Shown here piece after piece: positions 1-5,070 of a DNA stretch of 5,070 bases. Origin of the DNA: Actinomycetes bacterium (lineage in GTDB: Bacteria > Actinomycetota > Acidimicrobiia > Acidimicrobiales > Microtrichaceae); the NCBI GenBank assembly GCA_023423215.1, contig JAFAFZ010000361.1, positions 1 to 5,070 on the forward strand, given 5' to 3'. The position numbers and the translations under genes were made by a program. The notes under the pieces were generated by a model that had not been told where the DNA came from, ran no database searches, and worked only from the letters and a program-made list of their open reading frames with translations. Every line of letters begins with the position of its first letter. Position 1 is the stretch's first letter.

Positions 1-277
1 GCTCGACCACGAGACCCGTCGGCTCCTGCGGTCCGGGGCGACCGTCGTCTGGCGGCGGGCCAGCCCGGGGCACCTGGCGCAACGGCTGGCCGACACGACC
101 GAGTCCCGGCCGCTGCTGTCGGGCGACGCGGACTTCGCGCTGCACCGCCTGGCCGAGGAACGGGAAGCGCTCTACGCGGAGGTGGCCGACCTGGTCATCG
201 ACGTCGACGGCGTCGACCCGGTGACCGTCGCGGACGAGATCCTCTCGTCCCTGCCCAGGAGCACCACCGACCGATGA
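1..277 (+). CDS. aroK: Shikimate kinase, C-terminal part (5' end outside window)
   Basis: This is the last 91 residues of shikimate kinase, which phosphorylates shikimate with ATP to give shikimate 3-phosphate in the cytoplasmic chorismate pathway. The reading frame enters at base 2 and stops with TGA at 275–277. The fragment shows a strand of the type VVWRRA, then the lid motif SRPLL with its conserved arginine (fragment residue 36, codon at 107), and 18 residues later a second arginine in EEREALY. These correspond to the lid and substrate-binding arginines of the family (R117 and R136 in the M. tuberculosis enzyme). A VxVD strand and a short C-terminal helix follow. The P-loop and the shikimate-binding glycines lie upstream, outside the window. 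The stop overlaps the aroB start by 4 bases (ATGA), so the two are probably translationally coupled. The identification rests on motifs plus the aro neighbours and is strong despite the truncation. Confidence 0.93.
   Translation, partial: LDHETRRLLRSGATVVWRRASPGHLAQRLADTTESRPLLSGDADFALHRLAEEREALYAEVADLVIDVDGVDPVTVADEILSSLPRSTTDR
257..261 (+). promoter_or_regulatory. Shine-Dalgarno for aroB inside the aroK end
   Basis: AGGAG lies inside the last codons of aroK, 12 bases before the aroB ATG. It is a good match to the anti-Shine-Dalgarno sequence, with slightly long spacing. It supports the ATG at 274 as the real start and independent ribosome recruitment in addition to coupling through the ATGA overlap. 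Confidence 0.6.
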
Positions 278-1281
278 TCACGATCGACCTGGAGCTGCCC
301 GACGGGCGACGCTGCCCCGTGCTCGTCGGCGCCGGCGCGAGCACCGAGCTGGCGGCCGTGCTGCCCGATCGGGCACGTCGTGTGGCGATCGTGACCCAGG
401 ACGGCATCCCGGCGACGGTCGACCCCGGGCGGGACCACCGCACCTTCGCCATCGGCGACGGCGAGCAGGCGAAGACCATGTCGACCGTCGAGTCGCTCTG
501 CTCCCAGTTCGCCGAGTGGGGCCTGACCCGCACCGACTGCGTGGTCGGGCTGGGCGGGGGACTGGTGACCGACGTCGCCGGCTTCGCGGCCGCCGTGTAC
601 CACCGGGGACTGCCCGTCGTGCACGTCTCGACGACGCTGCTCGGCCAGATCGACGCGGCGATCGGCGGCAAGACCGGCGTCAACCTGCCGCAGGGCAAGA
701 ACCTGGTGGGCGCCTACTGGCAGCCCTCCGCAGTCCTCTGCGACACCGACCTGCTCGCCACGCTGCCCGAGCGCGAGTGGCGCTGCGGGCTGGGCGAGCT
801 GGCGAAGTACCACTGGCTCGGCGGCGGACGGCTCGACGAGCTGCCCCTCGACGAGCGGGTCGCCGCCTGCGTGCGCATCAAGGCGGACGTGGTCGCGTCC
901 GACGAACGGGAGTCGGGCCGGCGTGCCCTGCTCAACTACGGCCACACGTTGGCCCACGCGGTCGAGGTCGCGGGTGGCCACGACCTGCGCCACGGCGAAG
1001 CGGTCGCGATCGGCCTGGTGTACGCCGCCGAGCTCGCCCGACGGTTGGGTCGCATCGACGACGCCGCGGTCGCCGAGCACCGTCGCGTGGTCGCCGGCTA
1101 CGACCTGCCCACGTCGCTGCCACCGGGCCTCGACGACGACCAGCTGATGGTGCTCATGGCGCGCGACAAGAAGGTGCTCGACGACGGGTTGACGTTCGTG
1201 CTCGACGGCCCCGACGGGCTCGAGGTCGTCACCGCGGTGGACGCGGACCTGGTCCGCTCGACGTTGGCGGCGCTGCGATGA
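274..1281 (+). CDS. aroB: 3-dehydroquinate synthase
   Basis: AroB converts DAHP to 3-dehydroquinate, the second step of the shikimate pathway, using NAD+ and a divalent metal. The 335-residue product has the glycine-rich NAD motif GLGGGLVTDVAGF (residues 92–104), STTLLGQIDAAIGGKTGVN (119–137) and the GKNLVGAYWQP segment (141–151). The three expected metal ligands are visible: E175 in GLGELAKY, H224 in NYGHTLAHA and H240 in LRHGEAVAIG. K133 and K142 in the active-site loops are also conserved. The protein is shorter than the usual roughly 360 residues. E175 and H224 are 49 residues apart, where the E. coli enzyme has about 63, because the FF–LE helical segment found in most homologues is reduced to a short GGGRLDELPLDER stretch. 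The start overlaps the aroK stop (ATGA) and is supported by an upstream AGGAG; the 3' end overlaps aroQ in the same way. The assignment is firm; 2-deoxy-scyllo-inosose synthase-type relatives are unlikely in this aro context. Confidence 0.97.
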   Translation: MITIDLELPDGRRCPVLVGAGASTELAAVLPDRARRVAIVTQDGIPATVDPGRDHRTFAIGDGEQAKTMSTVESLCSQFAEWGLTRTDCVVGLGGGLVTDVAGFAAAVYHRGLPVVHVSTTLLGQIDAAIGGKTGVNLPQGKNLVGAYWQPSAVLCDTDLLATLPEREWRCGLGELAKYHWLGGGRLDELPLDERVAACVRIKADVVASDERESGRRALLNYGHTLAHAVEVAGGHDLRHGEAVAIGLVYAAELARRLGRIDDAAVAEHRRVVAGYDLPTSLPPGLDDDQLMVLMARDKKVLDDGLTFVLDGPDGLEVVTAVDADLVRSTLAALR

Positions 1282-1730
1282 GCGCACCGCTGCTGCTCCT
1301 CTCGGGGCCCAACCTCCAGCTGCTGGGCTCGCGGGAGCCCGAGGTGTACGGCACCGCCACCCTGGACGACCACGTCCAGCTGGCCCGATCGACGGCCGCG
1401 GCACGTGGCCACGAGCTCGAGCACCTGCAGTCGAACCACGAGGGCGACCTGGTCGACGCCATCGCCGCGGCACGCGGTCGCTGCGTCGCGATCGTGGTCA
1501 ACCCCGGAGCGTTCACCCACTACTCGTGGGCGATCCACGACGCGCTGGCCGCGTTCGATCCGCCGGTGGTCGAGCTGCACCTCTCGAACCCGGTGTCGCG
1601 CGAGGCGTGGCGCCACACCTCGGTGGTGACTCCCGTCGCGGACGCGGTCATCGCAGGGCTCGGCGGCCGGGGCTACCGGTATGCGGTCGAGGCCGCGCTC
1701 GACCTGGCCGACGCCCGCGCCGCGGGGTGA
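1278..1730 (+). CDS. aroQ: Type II 3-dehydroquinate dehydratase
   Basis: This enzyme dehydrates 3-dehydroquinate to 3-dehydroshikimate, the step after AroB. At 150 residues it has the usual length of the small dodecameric type II family. The active-site residues fall at the same numbers as in the M. tuberculosis enzyme: N12 in SGPNLQLLG, R19 and Y24 in SREPEVYG (Y24 being the catalytic tyrosine), then N75, H81 in NPGAFTHYS, D88, the general acid H101 in ELHLSN, and R112. QSNHEGDLVDAI (51–62) is also typical. Small departures are S9 and Q14 in the first motif, usually LNGPNLNLLG, and V106 where many homologues have histidine (SNVHAREEFRH here reads SNPVSREAWRH). There is no clear Shine-Dalgarno; the ATG sits in an ATGA overlap with aroB, so translation is probably coupled. 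The last codons overlap the start of the membrane EEP gene as GTGA. Confidence 0.97.
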   Translation: MSAPLLLLSGPNLQLLGSREPEVYGTATLDDHVQLARSTAAARGHELEHLQSNHEGDLVDAIAAARGRCVAIVVNPGAFTHYSWAIHDALAAFDPPVVELHLSNPVSREAWRHTSVVTPVADAVIAGLGGRGYRYAVEAALDLADARAAG

Positions 1731-2734
1731 GGCGCCCGCCGCGGCGGCTCCTCTCGCTCGCCGGCGCCGCCCTGCTCGGCCTGTCGCTGCTCGGCAGCGC
1801 CGTCGTCCTGGTGGTCGGCTTCACGGGCCTGCAGGAGCGCAGCGCGCGGTTCATGGGCCTCGCCGGCATGAGCGCGACGGTCGCGGCTGCCTGCGCGCTC
1901 TGCGCCCTGGTGGGCGTGGCGCTGATCGTGGCCGGTCCGTCGTGGCGCTGGTGCGCGTGGCTCGCACTGGCGCCGTGCGTGCTGGCGCTCCAGCTGAACC
2001 TGGCGACCGCCTGGGGCGTCGTGCGCCCCGAGCACGTCACCGAGGGCACCCCGTTGTCCCTGGTCGCGCAGAACCTGTGGTACCGCAACGAGGACCTGGA
2101 CGCCGCGGCGGACGAGCTGCTCGCACTCGGCGTGCAGGTGCTCGTGCTGTCCGAGTACACGCCGGCGGCCGGCGACGCGTTCCACCGGGCGGGGGTCGCC
2201 GAGCGGTACCCCTACCGGTGGGAGGTCGAGCGCTCCTACGGACGCGGGCTGGCGGTGATGAGCACGGTGCCCTTCGGCATCCCCCGGGACCTGGGCCTGT
2301 CCGGGCCGGGCGTCGAGGTCGAGCTGCGGGTGCGCGAGGACGCGGTCGTGCCGCTCTACGCCGTGCACGTCAACGCGCCCAGCTCGATCTACGACCTCCC
2401 CCGATGGGTCACCGACATGGACGACCTGACCGAGCAGCTCAGGAACTCGGGGTCCCGCACCGTCGTCGCGGGCGACTTCAACGCCACCGCCGGGCACATC
2501 CGGTTCCGCGAGCTGACCCGAGCCGGCGGCCTGCGCGACGCGCACGACGCCGCGGGCGGGGGCTTCGTCGCCACCTGGCCCGTCCGGATGGCGTGGACCC
2601 CGCAGCTGCTGCGCATCGACCACGTGCTCGTCGGCCCGGACCTGGGCATCGAGTCGTTCCGCCTGCTGGGCGACGTCGGCTCCGACCACCGGGGCGTCGA
2701 CGTGGTCCTGCGGGTGCCGGAGGGCGCCGGCTGA
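1727..2734 (+). CDS. Membrane-anchored endonuclease/exonuclease/phosphatase (EEP) domain protein
   Basis: This 335-residue protein has an N-terminal membrane anchor and a C-terminal EEP (DNase I/ExoIII-like) metal-dependent phosphoesterase domain. After a basic tail (MRRPPRR) there are three hydrophobic helices at about residues 8–32, 43–70 and 75–95. The positive N-terminus and three spans predict that the catalytic domain (about 108–335) faces outside. All signature residues are visible: N116 in AQNLWYRN, E143 in VLSEYTP, H214 in AVHVNAP, D250 and N252 in AGDFNAT, D298 in RIDHVL, and D320/H321 in GSDHRG. Hydrolysis of a phosphodiester or phosphomonoester is therefore expected, but the substrate (nucleic acid, lipid phosphate or other) cannot be read from the sequence. 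The layout of three helices plus EEP domain resembles VanJ-type proteins of Streptomyces linked to teicoplanin resistance; this is an architectural likeness only. The GTG start at 1727 is chosen because it overlaps the aroQ stop (GTGA) and gives the basic tail before helix 1. The first ATG in this frame after 1727 is at residue 43, inside the anchor. No Shine-Dalgarno is evident. Confidence 0.85.
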   Translation: MRRPPRRLLSLAGAALLGLSLLGSAVVLVVGFTGLQERSARFMGLAGMSATVAAACALCALVGVALIVAGPSWRWCAWLALAPCVLALQLNLATAWGVVRPEHVTEGTPLSLVAQNLWYRNEDLDAAADELLALGVQVLVLSEYTPAAGDAFHRAGVAERYPYRWEVERSYGRGLAVMSTVPFGIPRDLGLSGPGVEVELRVREDAVVPLYAVHVNAPSSIYDLPRWVTDMDDLTEQLRNSGSRTVVAGDFNATAGHIRFRELTRAGGLRDAHDAAGGGFVATWPVRMAWTPQLLRIDHVLVGPDLGIESFRLLGDVGSDHRGVDVVLRVPEGAG

Positions 2735-2762
2735 CCGTCGCCTGGTGGCGGTGGCCGCGCCG

Positions 2763-2768
2763 TAGCAT
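2763..2768 (+). promoter_or_regulatory. Possible −10 element of a leaderless pepQ promoter
   Basis: TAGCAT fits the actinobacterial −10 pattern TAnnnT and stands out in an otherwise GC-only 40-base gap. Six bases separate it from the ATG at 2775, so transcription would be expected to start at or next to the A of the start codon, giving a leaderless mRNA. The absence of any purine-rich Shine-Dalgarno before this ATG agrees. No convincing −35 box is visible at 16–18 bases spacing, which is common in this phylum. If real, it makes pepQ a separate transcription unit start after the four-gene aro/EEP operon. Confidence 0.5.
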
Positions 2769-2774
2769 GGCGCG

Positions 2775-3917
2775 ATGGCCGTGACCGAGCACCAGACCCC
2801 CGACCTGCCGCTGGACGAGCTGCCCCCGATGGACGTCGCCGGACGCGTCGATCGGCTGCGTCGGGTGCTCGAGTCCGCCGAGTGGGACGGCCTCGTCGTC
2901 ACGAACCTCACCAACGTGCGCTACCTGACCGGGTTCACCGGCTCCGCCGGCATCGTGCTGGTCACCCCCGACGACCTGCTCTTCGTCAGCGACGGCCGCT
3001 ACCGGGACCAGTCCGCCGCCGAGCTCGCCGCCGCCGGGGTCGACGCCCGCATCGAGATCGTCGCCGCCGATCCGGACTCGGTCGTCGCGGACGCCGCGTC
3101 GTCGGCGAAGGTCACCCGCCTCGGCCTCGAGGCCCAGTCGGTGACCTGGGCGCAGCAGCAGCGCTGGGCGTCGGACCTGTTCGCCGCCGGCGAGCTCGTC
3201 GCGACGCACGGGGTCGTCGAGGACCTGCGCCTGGTCAAGGACCTTGGAGAGGCGGCCCGCATCCGCGCGGCCTGCGCCATCGCGGACGACGCGCTGTCCA
3301 GGGTGCGGTCGCGCCTGGCGGACGCGCCGACCGAGGTCGAGTTCGGCCTGGAGCTGGACGCGACGATGCGGGCCCTCGGCGCCGCGGACGTCAGCTTCGA
3401 GACGATCGTCGCGTCGGGCCCGAACGGGGCGAAGCCGCACCACCACCCGTCGACTCGCACCATCGCCGAGGGCGACCTGGTCGTGATCGACTTCGGGGCC
3501 CTGGTCGACGGCTACCACTCGGACATGACCCGGACCGTCGCGGTGGGCGACGTGGGGCAGGAGCGCCGCCGCATGCTCGACGTCGTGCTCGCCTCGCAGC
3601 AGGCGGGCGTCGAGGCGGTCGGTCCGGGCGTCACCGCGGCGGACGTCGATGCCGTGTGCCGCACGGTGATCGACGAGTCGGGCTGGGGCGACGCGTTCCT
3701 GCACTCGACCGGCCACGGCGTCGGCCTCGACATCCACGAGGAGCCGAGGGTGTCCGGGCGTTCGACTGCTACCCTCGTCGCCGGCCACGTGGTGACCGTG
3801 GAGCCCGGCGTCTACCTGCCGGAGCTCGGCGGGGTCCGCATCGAGGACACGCTGCTGGTCACCGACGGCGGTTGCGACCGCCTGACCCTGGCACCGAAGG
3901 ACCCCGTGCTCGGCTGA
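2775..3917 (+). CDS. pepQ: M24-family Xaa-Pro aminopeptidase/dipeptidase
   Basis: A cytoplasmic metallopeptidase of 380 residues that removes residues preceding proline from peptides. An N-terminal creatinase-like domain (about 23–150, with NVRYLTGFTGSAG at 48–60) precedes the pita-bread catalytic domain (about 160–375). The five dinuclear metal ligands are present: D239 in VIDFGA, D250 in HSDMTRT, H314 in STGHGVGLD, E343 in TVEPGVYLP and E357 in RIEDT. The substrate-pocket histidines of KPHHHP (222–224) and H321 in IHEEP are also kept, so the enzyme should be active. Aminopeptidase P and prolidase cannot be separated from these motifs; pepQ is the name used for the gene at this locus in Actinomycetota. 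The ATG at 2775 is favoured by the TAGCAT box six bases upstream. An alternative ATG at 2829 (residue 19) would remove an acidic tail and begin where many homologues begin. Linkage to efp is widely conserved. Confidence 0.93.
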   Translation: MAVTEHQTPDLPLDELPPMDVAGRVDRLRRVLESAEWDGLVVTNLTNVRYLTGFTGSAGIVLVTPDDLLFVSDGRYRDQSAAELAAAGVDARIEIVAADPDSVVADAASSAKVTRLGLEAQSVTWAQQQRWASDLFAAGELVATHGVVEDLRLVKDLGEAARIRAACAIADDALSRVRSRLADAPTEVEFGLELDATMRALGAADVSFETIVASGPNGAKPHHHPSTRTIAEGDLVVIDFGALVDGYHSDMTRTVAVGDVGQERRRMLDVVLASQQAGVEAVGPGVTAADVDAVCRTVIDESGWGDAFLHSTGHGVGLDIHEEPRVSGRSTATLVAGHVVTVEPGVYLPELGGVRIEDTLLVTDGGCDRLTLAPKDPVLG

Positions 3918-3960
3918 GGCCGCGCACTGCAGACACGTCGCCCCCGACGGACACGGTCGC

Positions 3961-3982
3961 CACCACGCCGGACGGCGCGGTG
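3961..3982 (+). other. GC-rich hairpin in the efp leader
   Basis: The arms 3961–3969 (CACCACGCC) and 3974–3982 (GGCGCGGTG) can form a 9-position stem with one A·C mismatch, closed by a GGAC tetraloop. It lies in the only sizeable gap of the window (3918–4022), 44 bases after the pepQ stop and 40 bases before the efp ATG. No run of T follows, so it does not look like a classical intrinsic terminator. It could be an mRNA-stability element, a weak attenuator, or just a chance pairing in GC-rich DNA. Confidence 0.4.
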
Positions 3983-4001
3983 TCGGCACGCGGCGGGCGA
4001 G

Positions 4002-4006
4002 AAGGA
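4002..4006 (+). promoter_or_regulatory. Shine-Dalgarno-like AAGGA upstream of efp, unusually distant
   Basis: AAGGA within a purine stretch (GAGAAGGAAACGGA) is the only ribosome-binding-like sequence before efp and contrasts with the surrounding C-rich leader. Sixteen bases separate it from the ATG at 4023, longer than the usual 5–10. The EF-P family N-terminus fixes the start at 4023, so either the spacing is tolerated or leader structure shortens the effective distance. Confidence 0.55.
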
Positions 4007-4022
4007 AACGGACGACCCACCC

Positions 4023-4586
4023 ATGGCGCAGATCTCCACCTCCGACTTCAAGAACGGCATGTCGGTCGACCTCGACGACGGCCTCTTCCAGATCGTCGAG
4101 TTCCAGCACGTGAAGCCCGGCAAGGGCGGCGCCTTCGTCCGCACCACCATCCGCAACGTGCGCACCGGCGCCGTGCTCGAGCGCACCTTCCGCGCCGGCG
4201 AGAAGATGGAGCGGGCCATCATCGACAAGCGGGAGATGCAGCTGCTCTACCGCGACGGCGACGACTACGTCTTCATGGACAACTCGACCTACGACCAGCT
4301 GAACGTGCCGAGCGCCCGCCTGGGCGACGCCGCGAACTACGTCGTCGACAACTCCGTCGCCCAGCTGATGATGTACCAGGACGAGATCATCGGCGTGGAG
4401 CTGCCCGCCTCGGTCGAGCTCACCATCGCCACGACCGAGCCCGGCGAGAAGGGCGACCGCGTCTCGGGCGCGAAGAAGCCCGCCACGCTCGAGACGGGTC
4501 TGACGATCCAGGTCCCGCTGTTCATCAACCAGGGCGAGCGGGTCAAGGTCGACACCCGCTCCGGCGAGTTCATCTCCCGCGCGTGA
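4023..4586 (+). CDS. efp: Translation elongation factor P
   Basis: EF-P binds between the P and E sites of the stalled ribosome and promotes peptide-bond formation at consecutive prolines. The product is 187 residues, the normal family length, with the KOW-like domain I (about 1–64), OB domain II (about 65–128) and OB domain III (about 129–187). Diagnostic segments are FQHVKPGKGGAFVRT (27–41), DGDDYVFMD in domain II, and VPLFINQGERVKVDTRSGEF near the end. The loop residue that contacts the P-site tRNA is K34 in PGKGG. In E. coli this lysine is β-lysylated, while actinobacterial EF-P has been reported to work unmodified; no modification gene is present in the window. The start follows a 105-base gap with a hairpin and a distant AAGGA. 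The stop overlaps the nusB GTG by 4 bases (GTGA), so efp and nusB are probably co-translated, and co-transcription with pepQ is also possible. This is among the firmest identifications here. Confidence 0.98.
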   Translation: MAQISTSDFKNGMSVDLDDGLFQIVEFQHVKPGKGGAFVRTTIRNVRTGAVLERTFRAGEKMERAIIDKREMQLLYRDGDDYVFMDNSTYDQLNVPSARLGDAANYVVDNSVAQLMMYQDEIIGVELPASVELTIATTEPGEKGDRVSGAKKPATLETGLTIQVPLFINQGERVKVDTRSGEFISRA

Positions 4587-5070
4587 GCGATTCGCCGCAC
4601 CTGTTCGACCCCGACGAGTTCGGCGGCGGCGACCCGGTCGCGGCGCACGACGCCGAGATCGTCGCCGACGACCCAGGTGAGGTCGAGCCGGACGAGCACG
4701 TGGACCACGAGGCCCTGCTCGACGCGCCCGTGCCGCCTCCGGACGACGACGAGCCCGAGGACGCGGACCTGGACGCGGAGCCGGTCAGCCGCGCGGTGCT
4801 CGACACCGTGCTGGACCCGGAGACGGTCGTCGAGCGCATCTCGGTGGGTGCGCCGCCGGTCGTGCGCGCCGTCGCCCGCGGTCGCCACGAGGCCCGCGAG
4901 CGTGCGGTGCACCTGCTCTACGAGGTGCACGCGAAGGACCACAGCGCGAACGAGGTGCTCGACGAGCAGGTGCTGGCGCCCGTCGAGTACACCGCCGAGC
5001 TGGTGCGCGGGGTCGACGCCCGCCGCGCCGAGCTCGACGACCTCATCGACCGCCTGGCCCGCGGGTGGAC
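4583..5070 (+). CDS. nusB: Transcription antitermination factor NusB with acidic N-terminal extension (3' end outside window)
   Basis: NusB binds boxA RNA together with NusE (ribosomal protein S10) and supports antitermination of rRNA operons. The frame opens with GTG at 4583, overlapping the efp stop (GTGA), and is still open after 162 codons at the window edge. The NusB fold begins at about residue 101: RHEARERAVHLLYEVHAKD carries the conserved RxxARxxAxxxLY helix and its basic RNA-binding face, followed by YTAELVRGV (136–144) and IDRLARGW (155–162). The C-terminal half is missing. Residues 1–100 are not part of the normal 130–150-residue NusB: the first 69 residues contain 25 Asp/Glu and no Lys or Arg, with a PPPD motif at 51–54, and look disordered. 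Possible later GTG starts (for example 4844 and 4862) lack a Shine-Dalgarno and an overlap, so the long form is preferred but unproven. Position directly after efp is the usual actinobacterial order. Confidence 0.88.
   Translation, partial: MSDSPHLFDPDEFGGGDPVAAHDAEIVADDPGEVEPDEHVDHEALLDAPVPPPDDDEPEDADLDAEPVSRAVLDTVLDPETVVERISVGAPPVVRAVARGRHEARERAVHLLYEVHAKDHSANEVLDEQVLAPVEYTAELVRGVDARRAELDDLIDRLARGW

Noticed and set aside
172..1473. A 433-codon open frame on the minus strand opposite aroB, and a 413-codon one at 1673–2914 opposite the EEP gene
   Set aside because: Both have the low-complexity composition of GC-rich shadow frames, and the + strand frames there are unambiguous enzymes.
516..1726. 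Upstream extension of the AroQ frame into aroB (from ATG 516) and of the EEP frame into aroQ (from ATG 1526)
   Set aside because: The extra N-terminal residues are Arg/Gly/Ala-rich shadow sequence of the upstream gene. The family N-termini and 4-base overlaps place the starts at 1278 and 1727.
2767..2784. Five-codon open frame (MARWP) starting at an ATG just before and overlapping the pepQ start
   Set aside because: It would be only partly transcribed if the leaderless start is right, has no Shine-Dalgarno, and is too short to support as a leader peptide without conservation data.
3961..3990. Intrinsic terminator after pepQ
   Set aside because: The hairpin is not followed by a T-rich tract; TCGGCACG follows instead. 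I list it only as a hairpin.
2478..4109. A 543-codon open frame on the minus strand opposite pepQ
   Set aside because: Its product is an Arg/Gly/Val/His-rich sequence with no family motif, and it lies opposite a gene with all M24 catalytic residues. Long antisense open frames are expected in DNA this GC-rich because stop codons are rare.
1..5070. Mobile element, CRISPR, tRNA/rRNA or horizontally acquired island
   Set aside because: No transposase motif, terminal repeats, regular spaced repeats, RNA gene signature or composition shift was seen, and the gene order is the conserved actinobacterial one.

Overview
The window is a compact, very GC-rich stretch of bacterial chromosome in which every convincing gene lies on the + strand. 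The gene order aroK–aroB–aroQ–(membrane protein)–pepQ–efp–nusB matches the conserved shikimate/efp/nusB cluster of Actinomycetota; Mycobacterium tuberculosis has the same backbone, also with a membrane protein between the type II dehydroquinase gene and pepQ. High GC, strong G/C preference at third codon positions and a probable leaderless promoter fit that phylum. A deep-branching class such as Acidimicrobiia is my guess from the shape of AroB, and it is not demonstrated.

Region 1 (1–1730) encodes aromatic amino-acid precursor biosynthesis: the C-terminal part of shikimate kinase (AroK, cut by the left edge), complete 3-dehydroquinate synthase (AroB) and complete type II 3-dehydroquinate dehydratase (AroQ). 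Region 2 (1727–2734) encodes a protein with three predicted membrane helices and a C-terminal endonuclease/exonuclease/phosphatase (EEP) domain with an apparently intact active site, predicted to face outside the membrane. These four genes are joined by 4-base stop/start overlaps (ATGA or GTGA), so they are probably one translationally coupled operon.

Region 3 (2735–3917) begins with a 40-base gap holding a TAGCAT −10-like hexamer six bases before the ATG of an M24-family Xaa-Pro peptidase (PepQ/PepP), which suggests a leaderless transcript start. Region 4 (3918–5070) is a 105-base leader with a GC-rich hairpin and a distant Shine-Dalgarno, then elongation factor P (efp), then nusB overlapping efp by 4 bases and running off the right edge. 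NusB carries an unusual N-terminal extension of about 100 residues, strongly acidic and containing a PPPD motif of the kind EF-P is known to rescue.

This is mainly a conserved housekeeping region, and I see no mobile element, CRISPR array, tRNA or rRNA. I do not see a clearly new system. The points most worth a second look are the membrane-anchored EEP enzyme inside the aro operon, the acidic NusB extension with its possible EF-P dependence, and the shortened AroB.
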